Shown here one piece after another: positions 15,800 to 24,736 of a stretch of DNA of 64,000 nucleotides (the stretch's first letter is position 1; the number at the start of each line of letters is the position of its first letter). Position numbers and translations under genes: made by a program. The DNA comes from a bacterium (GTDB lineage Bacteria > Cyanobacteriota > Vampirovibrionia > Gastranaerophilales > Gastranaerophilaceae). Location of the stretch: contig JAKSUQ010000004.1 of the NCBI GenBank assembly GCA_024408855.1, forward strand, positions 1-64,000. The letters are read 5' to 3'. The notes under the pieces are model-generated. The model had not been told where the DNA came from. It worked only from the letters and a program-made list of their open reading frames with translations, and ran no database searches.

Positions 15800-17362
15800 A
15801 TGTCGATTAATAAAAAGATACTTGCAGGGATACTGTTGTTGTTTATAACATCACAAAGCGTTTTTGCAATACAAAATGTTAATAATAAAAAAACTCAAAA
15901 ACGTTCCGGCGAAATTACGTTACAGGAGCTTGAAAAAAAAGTTAATAAAATCAAGGGGTCTTGCGGGGTTGTAGAGCTTCATATCCCAAAAGTAACCGCT
16001 TGGGGTGAAAGACCTGAAAAAGTAAATGTTATGTCGATTGAAGATTGTGTTAATTATGCAATCGCTCACAGGCATGATTTAGCTGCTACTGAAGATATGA
16101 TAAGAGTTGCAGAATCAGGAATAGGGCAAGCGAGGTCAAATTATGCACCACGCTTATTTGCTAATGTTAATTATAATCACAGAAATTCCCGTTCAAACAG
16201 TTTTACGGACAGAAGTAATACTCTTGGTTTTAATGTTGGGATATCTGAATTAATCTGGGATTTCGGGCGTACAACTGCCAGAATAAATATGGCTCAATAC
16301 GATACGTTATCAGCTCATTATGATCATCAATATGAATTATTGGAAATAATATACAATGTAAGAATTAACTATTACAGAGTTCTTATGGCATTGGCAAACC
16401 TTGATATCTATGAACAAAATGTACGTATTAATACCTTAAACTACGAACGTACAAAAGCTATGTTTGATGAAGGTTTGAAGTCAAAAATTGATGTTGTAAA
16501 TGCAGAAGTTAATCTAACTGATGCAAAAATTCAGCTTGTAGAAGGTCAAAATAATCTTGAAACTGCGGTAATTGCTTTGAAAGATTCAATTGACTATGAG
16601 GAAGAAACTGAATTTATTGTTAAAAATACCGAGAATTTCGGATTTCTAAAATCAGATTACAGGCAGAAAATGCGTGAGCTCAACAAAACAAAGCCTGTAA
16701 AATATGTCGGGAAAAAGAATGAGGACGGTTTAATAATGCTTTCTTCCGGTATAGAGCACAATGATTTTATTCAAGATTACAAGTTTGTACCGTTAAATCT
16801 TACAAAGCAGGAAGCAGTTGATAAAGCTATGAAAGAACGTCCGGACTTAAAATCAGTAAGAATGGTTGAAAAAGTCCAAGAAGAATCACTGAAAGCTATC
16901 AAAAAATCTTATGCGCCGGAAATAACTGCTGATTTATCATGGGGATATTCAAGAATGGAAAACAGTATGTATTCAAGTCCGTTGCAACTCGGTGCGGGTA
17001 TGAGCATAGGTTCTGTTAATCCGTATGGAATACATTATCAAATAAAAGAGGGTGAAGCGTTTTTGGATATAGCAAAACACAATGTTAATATTGCATTGTG
17101 CGATATTTTTTGGGAAGTTCAATCAAATTACATTGATATGAAACAACTTGAAAGAAGAATACCTTTAATGCATTCAAAAGTTAAGGCTACTTTAGAAAAT
17201 TTTGAACTTGCAGACGGAAGATACAGTGTAGGTTTGAATAATTATGTCGAATTGCAAGATGCACTCGCTAATTACAATACATCTCAGCTTAATTATGTAC
17301 AAACAGTTTTTGAGTACAATGTTGCTCGTGAAACTTTACTAAAATCAATGGGGGTTAAATGA
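15800..17362 (+). CDS. TolC-family outer membrane efflux protein
   Basis: After a signal peptide (LLLFITSQSVFA) and a linker, there are two repeated long helical halves typical of OEP/TolC channels: AESGIGQARSNYAPRL...ELIWDFGRTTARI and DGRYSVGLNNYVELQDALANY. Three copies form an outer membrane duct with a periplasmic helical tunnel. At 520 aa the length is normal. The start has GAGGAG upstream. The stop overlaps the next gene's ATG by 4 nt, so channel and adaptor are co-expressed. Confidence 0.9.
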   Translation: MSINKKILAGILLLFITSQSVFAIQNVNNKKTQKRSGEITLQELEKKVNKIKGSCGVVELHIPKVTAWGERPEKVNVMSIEDCVNYAIAHRHDLAATEDMIRVAESGIGQARSNYAPRLFANVNYNHRNSRSNSFTDRSNTLGFNVGISELIWDFGRTTARINMAQYDTLSAHYDHQYELLEIIYNVRINYYRVLMALANLDIYEQNVRINTLNYERTKAMFDEGLKSKIDVVNAEVNLTDAKIQLVEGQNNLETAVIALKDSIDYEEETEFIVKNTENFGFLKSDYRQKMRELNKTKPVKYVGKKNEDGLIMLSSGIEHNDFIQDYKFVPLNLTKQEAVDKAMKERPDLKSVRMVEKVQEESLKAIKKSYAPEITADLSWGYSRMENSMYSSPLQLGAGMSIGSVNPYGIHYQIKEGEAFLDIAKHNVNIALCDIFWEVQSNYIDMKQLERRIPLMHSKVKATLENFELADGRYSVGLNNYVELQDALANYNTSQLNYVQTVFEYNVARETLLKSMGVK

Positions 17363-18507
17363 CAAAACGTTATACTTTAGTACTTATATCAATTATTATA
17401 ATTGGATTATTTTGTTTCGGGTTATTTAATAAAAAATCTGTCAAATATATTACAAAACCTGTTACCCTTGACTCAATTGTTCAAACGGTTGAGGCTTCTG
17501 GTACAATAAAACCTATAAACACTATTGCTGTTGGTACTCAAGTATCCGGAACAGTTGCAAGAATATATGCGGATTATAATTCGGTAGTAAAAAAAGGTGA
17601 TATGCTTGCAGAACTTGATCCGAGTTTGTTTCAGGCAAATGTTGATCAGTCGACAGCAAAGTTGAGTAATGCGCAGGCTACATATTCAAGAGCAGTTGCA
17701 ACTTTAAATTATAAAAAGAATAATTATCAAAGGTATAAACACCTTTTTGAGAAAAATTATGTTTCAAAAGATGAAGTGGAGCTTGCACAAGCAAACTATC
17801 TGCAAGCACAAGCAGAAGTAAGTGCAGCCTCAGCAGAAGTGAGTGCTGCACAAGCATCATTGAACAATAATTTAACTAATTTGGGATATTCCAAAATAAC
17901 TTCTCCGGTTGACGGAACAGTTATTTCCAGAGCTGTTGACGTAGGTCAAACGGTTGCAGCAAGTTTTAATACACCAACTTTATTTGAAGTAGCGAAAGAC
18001 TTGACGCAAATGCAAATAGAAACAAGCGTTTCCGAAGCTGATATAGGTAAAATTAAGGTTGGGCAAATTGCACAATATACTTTGGATGGCTATCAGGATA
18101 GGGTTTTTGAGGGGAATGTTACTCAAGTGCGTTTGGCATCAACGACTACAAACAATGTTGTAACATATACTGTTATTATTTCGGTTGATAATAAAGAGGG
18201 GCTTGTAATTCCTGGTATGAGTGCAAATGTATCAATAGTTACTAATAAAGCCGAAAAAGTGCTTTGTGTTCCTAATACGGCGTTTAAGTATACTCCTGCC
18301 GAAGAAACAAAAAAATATGAGCAACAAGGAGTTTGGATAGATACAAAAGGTGGTTTAAAACGTATTAATGTTGAATTAGGACTTGCTGATGACAATAAAA
18401 CGCAAATAATTTCAAATGAAATTAAGGTTGGTGATAAAGTAGTTATTGGTGTATCCGGTGGGAAAAGTAAGCAAAAAGGTAATACAATGCGCCATCCGCC
18501 TATGTAA
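17359..18507 (+). CDS. HlyD/MacA-type periplasmic adaptor (membrane fusion protein)
   Basis: There is an N-terminal membrane anchor (residues 6-23), a split lipoyl domain (VSGTVARIYADYNSVVKKGD and ITSPVDGTVISRAVDVGQ), a long coiled coil between them (about 95-165) and beta-barrel domains after. The lipoyl and barrel sequence is closest in style to MacA adaptors of MacAB-TolC pumps. It overlaps tolC, but no MacB-like ABC transporter follows: the next gene is trmD on the other strand. The inner-membrane partner must be encoded elsewhere. Confidence 0.88.
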   Translation: MTKRYTLVLISIIIIGLFCFGLFNKKSVKYITKPVTLDSIVQTVEASGTIKPINTIAVGTQVSGTVARIYADYNSVVKKGDMLAELDPSLFQANVDQSTAKLSNAQATYSRAVATLNYKKNNYQRYKHLFEKNYVSKDEVELAQANYLQAQAEVSAASAEVSAAQASLNNNLTNLGYSKITSPVDGTVISRAVDVGQTVAASFNTPTLFEVAKDLTQMQIETSVSEADIGKIKVGQIAQYTLDGYQDRVFEGNVTQVRLASTTTNNVVTYTVIISVDNKEGLVIPGMSANVSIVTNKAEKVLCVPNTAFKYTPAEETKKYEQQGVWIDTKGGLKRINVELGLADDNKTQIISNEIKVGDKVVIGVSGGKSKQKGNTMRHPPM

Positions 18508-18520
18508 TATATAAGCGGAC

Positions 18521-19219
18521 TTAATTATTTTCTAACCATTTTTGCCATAAATCAGGGCGTTTAGTTTTTGTGCGTTCTTTTTTCTGTTCAAATCTGTATT
18601 CTTCAATCAATTTATGATTACCGTTTAATAATACATCAGGAACTTTGTAGCCTCGATATTCTCTTGGTTTCGTGTATTGAGGATACTCCAATAATCCATC
18701 TGCAAAACTGTCATCATGGGCTGATTCAATTTTGCCCAAAGTCCCGTCAAGTTTTCTTGCGACACTGTCAATAACGCATAAGGCAGGAAGTTCTCCGCCT
18801 GTAAGAATAAAATCACCGACAGAAATTTCTCTTGGTTTAATTATTTCACGTATTCTTTCGTCAAAACCTTCATAATGTCCGCAAAGTATTATTATCTGGT
18901 CATATGTGGCAAGTTCGTTTGATATTTTGTCATTGAACGGTTCCCCTTGCGGAGTCATCATCAATGTAGCAGTAGGGTTTTTATCTGATTGTTCAATACT
19001 TTCATAAGCATCCACATAAGGTTGTGGTGCTAATACCATTCCTACTCCACCGCCGTATGGTGTGTCATCAACTCTGCGGTGTTTCTTATCTTCTGAAAAA
19101 TCTCTTGGGTTGACTGTATGTAACTCTATTATACCCTCATCTCCGGCACGTTTCATAATGCTGAAATCCATATGGGAATTTATTAATTCCGGAAATAAAG
19201 TTATAACATCAAATCTCAT
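18521..19219 (-). CDS. trmD: tRNA (guanine-N1)-methyltransferase TrmD
   Basis: TrmD methylates G37 of tRNAs reading CNN codons, preventing frameshifts. The SPOUT knot motifs are intact: DDTPYGGGVGMV, GHYEGFDERI and ISVGDFILTGGELPA. At 232 aa it is normal length. The start overlaps the rimM stop by 4 nt, so it is coupled to rimM. Confidence 0.96.
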   Translation of the reverse strand: MRFDVITLFPELINSHMDFSIMKRAGDEGIIELHTVNPRDFSEDKKHRRVDDTPYGGGVGMVLAPQPYVDAYESIEQSDKNPTATLMMTPQGEPFNDKISNELATYDQIIILCGHYEGFDERIREIIKPREISVGDFILTGGELPALCVIDSVARKLDGTLGKIESAHDDSFADGLLEYPQYTKPREYRGYKVPDVLLNGNHKLIEEYRFEQKKERTKTKRPDLWQKWLENN

Positions 19220-19728
19220 GAAAGTAATCCTTCCAGATTATTTATTTGTATTTTTTTATTTTTCATATCTACTGAAAGAACAATGGCTTTTACAAAAGGA
19301 ACAAGACATATATTTTTTGAATTTGTTTTTACGGAAAGTAAATCACTTGCACCGTTGTTTGAAACTCCTACGACGGAACCTACCCTTGTTCCGCCGTCAT
19401 AAACATTCATTCCGACTAATTCATCTATCAAAAACTCGTCTTCTTCTAAAAATTCCCGTGCAACATCTTCTTTGACAAAAACGAGTACTCCTTTGTACGG
19501 CAATATGTCGTTTAAATTGTCAATGCCTTTAAATTTGACAATAGCACATTTTGGAGTAAATCTAAGATTTTGAATTTCAAATTCAATATATTCAGTATCA
19601 ACTTTAATATAAACATTTTTCAGCTTCGACAAAAAATCTTCTCGGTTTTTACTGTAACCGAGTTTTGCTTCACCTTTTACTCCATGGAAACTAATAATCT
19701 TACCGATTGATACAAAATTATTCTTCAT
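19216..19728 (-). CDS. rimM: 16S rRNA processing/maturation factor RimM
   Basis: RimM helps mature the 30S head. The N-terminal barrel has IGKIISFHGVKGEAKL and the C-terminal PRC domain has DELVGMNVYDGG...VPFVKAIVLSVD. I chose the ATG at 19728 because the family starts right before this barrel; an in-frame extension upstream is only the out-of-frame tail of the previous gene. It overlaps that gene by 11 nt and trmD by 4 nt, so translation is coupled. Confidence 0.93.
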   Translation of the reverse strand: MKNNFVSIGKIISFHGVKGEAKLGYSKNREDFLSKLKNVYIKVDTEYIEFEIQNLRFTPKCAIVKFKGIDNLNDILPYKGVLVFVKEDVAREFLEEDEFLIDELVGMNVYDGGTRVGSVVGVSNNGASDLLSVKTNSKNICLVPFVKAIVLSVDMKNKKIQINNLEGLLS

Positions 19729-20725
19729 TTTCCTTTTTCTTAGGTTTTCTGCCACGTTTTGGTTTTTCTGCAACAACTTCTTTCGGTTGCGGTTGAGCTT
19801 GTTCTTCGATGACAGGTTTTTCTTCAACAATGTCTGCTTTTGCTTCAACAGCTTTTGATGTTTCTGTTTCTTGTGTTGGATGTTTTGCAGTCATATAATC
19901 GGCAGGCTTATCAGCTCTGTCTTCATTCCATCTGTCAAGTCCCAGTTGAGCTCTAACCAACTTTATGCCTACATGAACACGCCATTCATCCATTTTTAGC
20001 TGGGCGGCAATAATTTTATGACATCCAATCGGAGGTAACGGCAAAAGTGGTTCGTAAAGACTCTTGATTGCCATTAGTTGATCTGCCGATATTGCTAATT
20101 TTCTCTTAGGGAACGGTAATTTTGGAAGCATCATTTTTTGTCTTACCAAATTTATACCGAAAAATACCTTTTGCGGTTCAATACCTAAGTGATTACCGAT
20201 AACTTCGTGTGCATCCGGGTTAGGTAAAGGAAGCATAATTTTGTATAAAACTTCAATTTGCTCTAATTGTTCCTTGCTAATAAGCAATGGTTTAGGTGTT
20301 TTTTGCGGTTTTGGCCGTCTGTTTTGATTAGGTCTACGTTGGAAGTTGTTGTTATTTCTTCCGCCGCTTGCGTAATTATTCCTAAATCCTCTGTTATCAC
20401 GTTGTCCATCAGGTCTGCGTTGTTGATATCCTCCGTGTCCGTTATCACGCCTTTGGTATCCGCCACCTTGACGTCCGTTATTTTGATAATTACCTCTATT
20501 ATTGTTGTTACGCTCCCTGTTGTAATTATTATTCCTGTAGTTACCATGTTGTCTGTCATATCCACCCTGTTGATGTTGTTCCGGATTGTAGGAACTATAA
20601 CTCTGCATAGGTTTTTCTTCCGCAGATTCCATTTTGTCCGCATACAAACAGTTAGGACAAATTACTCTCTTGGGGTTTTTTGTTTCAAATTCAGCACCGC
20701 ACTTAATGCACTTGTTTACATACAT
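19718..20725 (-). CDS. zinc-ribbon, RGG-like, tandem-repeat protein (putative RNA binder)
   Basis: Three parts are visible. Residues 1-30 have two CxxC pairs (CIKC, CPNC), a zinc ribbon. Residues about 45-145 are disordered and rich in Asn, Arg, Gly, Gln and Tyr, like RGG-type RNA-binding regions. Residues about 148-275 hold two related 60-residue units sharing the pattern SKEQL..I..LY..LLPLP....H..I..QL....., each ending GINLVRQ or GIKLVRA. The C-terminus (KPKRGRKPKKK) is AT-hook-like. It leads the rimM-trmD operon, where many bacteria have a KH-domain gene, so a role in RNA or ribosome maturation is inferred. Confidence 0.8.
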   Translation of the reverse strand: MYVNKCIKCGAEFETKNPKRVICPNCLYADKMESAEEKPMQSYSSYNPEQHQQGGYDRQHGNYRNNNYNRERNNNNRGNYQNNGRQGGGYQRRDNGHGGYQQRRPDGQRDNRGFRNNYASGGRNNNNFQRRPNQNRRPKPQKTPKPLLISKEQLEQIEVLYKIMLPLPNPDAHEVIGNHLGIEPQKVFFGINLVRQKMMLPKLPFPKRKLAISADQLMAIKSLYEPLLPLPPIGCHKIIAAQLKMDEWRVHVGIKLVRAQLGLDRWNEDRADKPADYMTAKHPTQETETSKAVEAKADIVEEKPVIEEQAQPQPKEVVAEKPKRGRKPKKKENEE

Positions 20726-20825
20726 ATCTAAAGCCTCTTAACCACAATAAATTAAATTTCACTAATACTAAAATTCCTGTAATTACAAATAATGAGAATC
20801 AATAAAAATAATCGGTTAACAACCG

Positions 20826-20862
20826 AACATGTATATTATAATACATGTTGAAAAATAATCAA
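20826..20862 (-). promoter_or_regulatory. promoter with overlapping palindrome for the zinc-ribbon/rimM/trmD operon
   Basis: On the minus strand a -35 TTGATT (20857-20862) and a perfect -10 TATAAT (20835-20840) are 16 nt apart, about 110 bp upstream of the first gene. The -10 box sits in the middle of a 9-bp inverted repeat AACATGTAT/ATACATGTT (20826-20849). A dimeric regulator could bind there. Confidence 0.6.
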
Positions 20863-21001
20863 GTTTTTTATTAAATTTTATATTTGTAATTTTGTGTTAT
20901 AAAGATTGAAACCTTTATTTTAAATGCTTTAAGAAATAGCACAACAAAATTTATCTTCAATCAATTTATCAATTGAAGAAACAAAATTAAAATAAAAACT
21001 A

Positions 21002-21259
21002 TTAGTGGGGTCTGAACCAATTTACAAATTTGTTTACAATTGTATCTTGCGGAATATCTTTTTCTTTAATCTCCGAATTGTATGAAAATTCATTTTCTTG
21101 TTGTTCATCACGACTTTCGAACAAATCTTCATCCGGCTGGTCTTTGCGTTTCTTGTTTTGACGCATATACATTCCGCCACCGCCCATTCCGCCACCGTCC
21201 TTATATGTTGCTTGGGCTTTAAATTGGTTGATATTGTTGCTCCCGAAATCAAAAGACAT
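21002..21259 (-). CDS. hypothetical small protein, 85 aa
   Basis: I do not recognise it. It starts MSFDFGSNN, has a Gly/Met-rich stretch (GGGMGGGGMYM), then a charged disordered part and a short amphipathic end. A GAGG ribosome binding site precedes the ATG. There is no signal peptide or transmembrane helix. Its FDFGS start resembles the motif in the accessory region. Confidence 0.65.
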   Translation of the reverse strand: MSFDFGSNNINQFKAQATYKDGGGMGGGGMYMRQNKKRKDQPDEDLFESRDEQQENEFSYNSEIKEKDIPQDTIVNKFVNWFRPH

Positions 21260-21388
21260 AAATTTGCCTCAGGATTTGTACATTGCATGTATATTATAAC
21301 CTATTTTTGAAATTTTTCCAGTCCTTGTATTGATTTTATTGGAAATTTTATATTTTTGAAGTAGAATTTTGTAAAAAAGGAAGCTATT

Positions 21389-21595
21389 TTGAAAAAAATC
21401 GCATTATTAATGATTGGGATATATCAAAAAATTTCATCTTTATTCCCTCCTCGTTGCAGGTTTTATCCTACCTGTTCGGAATATACTAAACAAGCCATAA
21501 TTAAATATGGTTTTTTTAAAGGAAGCTGGCTTGGAGTAAAACGCATAGTTCGCTGTCATCCGCTTAATGATGGTGGTTACGACCCCGTTCCTTAA
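21389..21595 (+). CDS. yidD: membrane protein insertion efficiency factor YidD
   Basis: This 68-aa protein has the full YidD signature: [44 protein letters not shown] and GGYDPVP. YidD is peripheral to the inner membrane and aids insertion with YidC. The start is TTG at 21389, with AAGGAAG 6 nt upstream; no ATG fits. Neither yidC nor rnpA/rpmH, its common neighbours, is adjacent. Confidence 0.95.
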   Translation: MKKIALLMIGIYQKISSLFPPRCRFYPTCSEYTKQAIIKYGFFKGSWLGVKRIVRCHPLNDGGYDPVP

Positions 21596-21694
21596 TGGAA
21601 ATATATTATTTTAATTAAAAATTTGCTCTATATAAAGGTTTATGATAATATCAAAGAAAAATAGCGGTAGAATAGATTATTATAAGGAGTTCTT

Positions 21695-22252
21695 ATGATT
21701 TCAGTAAACGATTTAAAAAACGGATTAACACTTGAACTTGATAACGGATTATGGTCTGTTGTCGAATTTTTGCACGTAAAACCTGGAAAGGGTGCAGCGT
21801 TTGTCAGAACAAAATTGAAAAATGTTGAATCCGGAAATGTAATTGAAAAAACTTTCAGAGCAGGTGAAAAGGTTGCTAAAGCAATGCTTAACCGTAAAGA
21901 AATGCAATATCTTTACAAAGAAGGTAAAGATTTTGTAATGATGGATACAGAAACCTATGAACAACTTCAATTAACTGATGTTCAGGTTGGTGATGGAGTT
22001 AAATATTTAAAAGAAAATATGATTGTTCAAGTTCTTACCCATGATACAAAAATAATTGGTGTTGATATCCCTGCCCATGTTGAATTGGAAGTTACGGATA
22101 CTCCGCCTGCTGAAAAAGGGAATACAGCACAAGGCGGAACTAAACCTGCTACACTCGAAACAGGTGCAGTTGTTCAAGTACCTTTCTTCGTTTCAAATGG
22201 TGATATGATAAGAGTAGATACAAGAACTAATGAATATCTGGATAGATGCTAA
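21695..22252 (+). CDS. efp: translation elongation factor P
   Basis: EF-P relieves ribosome stalling at polyproline. Its three barrels are intact at 185 aa: KPGKGAAFVRTKLKN around the modified residue (Lys32 or so, in PGKGAAF), the middle QYLYKEG segment, and the C-terminal GDMIRVDTRTNEYLDR. The PGKG loop is the lysine type. AAGGAG precedes the ATG. efp followed by accB-accC is a common bacterial order. Confidence 0.97.
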   Translation: MISVNDLKNGLTLELDNGLWSVVEFLHVKPGKGAAFVRTKLKNVESGNVIEKTFRAGEKVAKAMLNRKEMQYLYKEGKDFVMMDTETYEQLQLTDVQVGDGVKYLKENMIVQVLTHDTKIIGVDIPAHVELEVTDTPPAEKGNTAQGGTKPATLETGAVVQVPFFVSNGDMIRVDTRTNEYLDRC

Positions 22253-22264
22253 CAAATTTATGTG

Positions 22265-22308
22265 ATGGCTGAATATTTTAAATTAATTTTTAAATATTCA
22301 GTCATTTT
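22265..22308 (+). terminator. hairpin with T tail between efp and accB
   Basis: A long AT-rich stem (TGGCTGAATATTTTAAA with TTTAAATATTCAGTCA) is followed by ATTTTTA. It may partly end efp transcripts before accB. Confidence 0.55.
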
Positions 22309-22326
22309 TAATGCGGGAGGTGTATT

Positions 22327-22767
22327 ATGAAACCTGATTTAGATTATGTTGAAAGATTAGTAAAAATACTTACAAATAACGGACTTTCAGAAATTTCTCT
22401 TGAAGACGGTGAACAAGCGATCACTATAAGAAAAGACTCTCCGGAAGTATTTGCCGTTCCTGCACAAACCCCAACAACAATACCGGTTAAAGAAAATCAA
22501 AGTGAAGATGCGATTAAATGTGTTATTGACAACGGCAAAGTCATAACTTCTCCGATGGTCGGTACGTTTTATATGTCCACTTCGCCTGATGCGGAATCTT
22601 TTGTGGAAGTAGGTTCGGAAGTTAATGAGGGTGATGTGGTTTGTATAATTGAAGCTATGAAGCTGATGAACGAAATTAAATCCGAAATTTCCGGTAAAAT
22701 AAAACAAATTTGCGTTAAAAATGGCGAACCTGTTGAATATGGACAGGTATTAATGTATTTAGAATAA
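22327..22767 (+). CDS. accB: biotin carboxyl carrier protein of acetyl-CoA carboxylase
   Basis: AccB carries biotin between carboxylase and transferase in malonyl-CoA synthesis. The C-terminal biotinyl domain has VEAMK-type motif IIEAMKLMNEI with Lys112 as the biotin site, and PMVGTFYMSTSPDAESFV at its start. The N-terminal 30 residues match the short AccB helical start, and a linker lies between. GGGAGG precedes the ATG. accC follows after 43 nt. Confidence 0.96.
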   Translation: MKPDLDYVERLVKILTNNGLSEISLEDGEQAITIRKDSPEVFAVPAQTPTTIPVKENQSEDAIKCVIDNGKVITSPMVGTFYMSTSPDAESFVEVGSEVNEGDVVCIIEAMKLMNEIKSEISGKIKQICVKNGEPVEYGQVLMYLE

Positions 22768-22810
22768 CCGTTTGTTGTTTTAATATCATTAATAAAGGAT
22801 AATGTAGTAT

Positions 22811-24178
22811 ATGTTTAAAAAAGTTTTAATAGCAAATAGAGGTGAAATTGCAGTCAGAGTTATACGTGCTTGTCGTGAACTTGGGCTTCCGACTGTTGCC
22901 GTTTATTCTCAAGCAGATGCTAATTCATTGCATGTAAGATTGGCTACGGATGCATATTGTATCGGTTCAGCTCCAAGCTCAGACAGCTATCTTAATGTAC
23001 CTGCGATTATTTCAACTGCAATGATGACAGGATGTGATGCTATTCATCCCGGATACGGATTTTTATCAGAAAATGCCTCGTTTGTTGATATTTGTAAACA
23101 AAATAATATAAAATTTATAGGGCCGTCTTCTGATTCTATGAGAAAAATGGGAGATAAAGCTAATGCCAGAAAAACAATGATTAAAAACAACGTTCCTGTT
23201 GTTCCGGGAACTGACATAATCCAAGGCATTGCTGAAGTGAAAGATTTTGCAAAGAAAGTCGGTTATCCAATAATTCTCAAGGCCACTGCCGGTGGTGGCG
23301 GTAAGGGTATGCGGCTAATTGAGTCTGAAGAAGAACTTGAATCAGGTATGATTTTGTGTAAGCACGAAGCTGAGAAATTCTTTGGCAACTCGGATATTTA
23401 TGCGGAAAAATTCATACGCAATCCTCGCCATATAGAAGTACAAATAATAGGGGATTCTTTTGGAAATGTTATTCATCTTGGTGAGAGAGATTGTTCAATT
23501 CAAAGAAGGCATCAAAAGCTCTTAGAAGAAGCACCTTCACCTGCAATAAATTCTGATACACGTAAAAAAATGGGAGCTGCTGCGATTAGGGTAGCTAAAG
23601 CAATCGGATACGAAGGGGCAGGAACATGTGAATTTTTGCTTGATAAAGACGGGAAATGGTATTTTATGGAAATGAATGCCCGTATTCAAGTAGAACATTG
23701 TGTTACCGAAATGATTTCACAAGTAGATATTGTTAGGGAACAAATTCTGGTTGCTTCCGGTAAAAAACTTAGTTACAGTCAAAATGATGTTGTTTTAAGA
23801 GGGCATGCAATAGAATGTAGAATTAATGCTGAAGATCCGAATAATGATTTCATGCCTTGTGCAGGAAATATTGACGGATATTTTGCTCCCGGGGGATTTG
23901 GCATAAGGGTTGATTCTCATGTTTATCCGGAATATTCAATTCCGCCATACTATGATTCACTTTTAGGAAAACTTATTTGCTGGGGTGAAAACAGAAATGA
24001 AGCAAGAAGGAGAATGTATCAGGCTCTCAAAGAATATGTTATTACCGGAGTTAAGACAACAATACCTTTTCATCAACAAATTGTTGAGGATGAAGTATTT
24101 ATTAGCGGAGTATTTGATACGGGATTCATTGAGGATTGGTACAAAAGGACTTCTGAAAAAGAAAAAATTACTAATTAA
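22811..24178 (+). CDS. accC: acetyl-CoA carboxylase, biotin carboxylase subunit
   Basis: AccC uses ATP and bicarbonate to carboxylate biotin on AccB. It is 455 aa, normal length, with KVLIANRGEIAVRVIRACRE, the ATP-grasp loop ATAGGGGKGMR, HIEVQIIGD, EMNARIQVEH (catalytic Glu/Arg region) and the biotin carboxylase C-terminal domain (RGHAIECRINAED). accA and accD are not in this window. Confidence 0.97.
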   Translation: MFKKVLIANRGEIAVRVIRACRELGLPTVAVYSQADANSLHVRLATDAYCIGSAPSSDSYLNVPAIISTAMMTGCDAIHPGYGFLSENASFVDICKQNNIKFIGPSSDSMRKMGDKANARKTMIKNNVPVVPGTDIIQGIAEVKDFAKKVGYPIILKATAGGGGKGMRLIESEEELESGMILCKHEAEKFFGNSDIYAEKFIRNPRHIEVQIIGDSFGNVIHLGERDCSIQRRHQKLLEEAPSPAINSDTRKKMGAAAIRVAKAIGYEGAGTCEFLLDKDGKWYFMEMNARIQVEHCVTEMISQVDIVREQILVASGKKLSYSQNDVVLRGHAIECRINAEDPNNDFMPCAGNIDGYFAPGGFGIRVDSHVYPEYSIPPYYDSLLGKLICWGENRNEARRRMYQALKEYVITGVKTTIPFHQQIVEDEVFISGVFDTGFIEDWYKRTSEKEKITN

Positions 24179-24189
24179 CGGAGAATATT

Positions 24190-24615
24190 ATGAAGAAATT
24201 TTTTGTTTTTTGTTTACTTTGTTTTCCAATGGCAGTCTTTGCTCAAGATTGTTTTATTGGTGTAAAAGCTCCTCAATGGCAAGATTTTGTTCCCAAAGCA
24301 TTTGTTGATGTAAAAGAACCGAAAGGGCTCGGCAAACTTAATGTTACTGCAAAATATTGGTATGACAGAAAAATAGAGTTCAATTCTGCTTTGGAAGATT
24401 GCAATTTAAAGACAGATATTCAAGAAAAATTAAGCTGTTATGAGGTACTTAAACTTAATCAGTACAAACAAAATGGTGAATATAACGCAAAATTGGAAGC
24501 TAAAATGAATCCGCAAACCTCTGTTCCGGGAATGGAAAATCCTACTGATACAATGATACCTATCGGTGGATATCTTGAACAAATGACAAGATATATTCCA
24601 AATGAATTTCGGTAA
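24190..24615 (+). CDS. secreted hypothetical protein, 141 aa
   Basis: A signal peptide (FFVFCLLCFPMAVFA, cleaved before QDC) leads a small soluble domain with four cysteines in the mature part (DCF, EDC, LSC region), which could form disulfides. The family is not recognised. It starts 11 nt after accC with an ACGGAG site, so it is probably cotranscribed, with no evident functional link. Confidence 0.75.
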   Translation: MKKFFVFCLLCFPMAVFAQDCFIGVKAPQWQDFVPKAFVDVKEPKGLGKLNVTAKYWYDRKIEFNSALEDCNLKTDIQEKLSCYEVLKLNQYKQNGEYNAKLEAKMNPQTSVPGMENPTDTMIPIGGYLEQMTRYIPNEFR

Positions 24616-24736
24616 AAATAAATTTGCTTGTCAGTAAAGTTTTCATTAAGATTTAAATTCATATTTTTACTTTTTTTGAAATATCCTTATTAAAAATATA
24701 TTAGATAATTTTAATATTGAATTTTAACAAAATAAT

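Noticed and set aside
20267-20731. Long plus-strand ORF opposite the zinc-ribbon gene
   Set aside because: It arises from the repetitive Asn/Arg/Gly codons read backwards and has no plausible start or domain.
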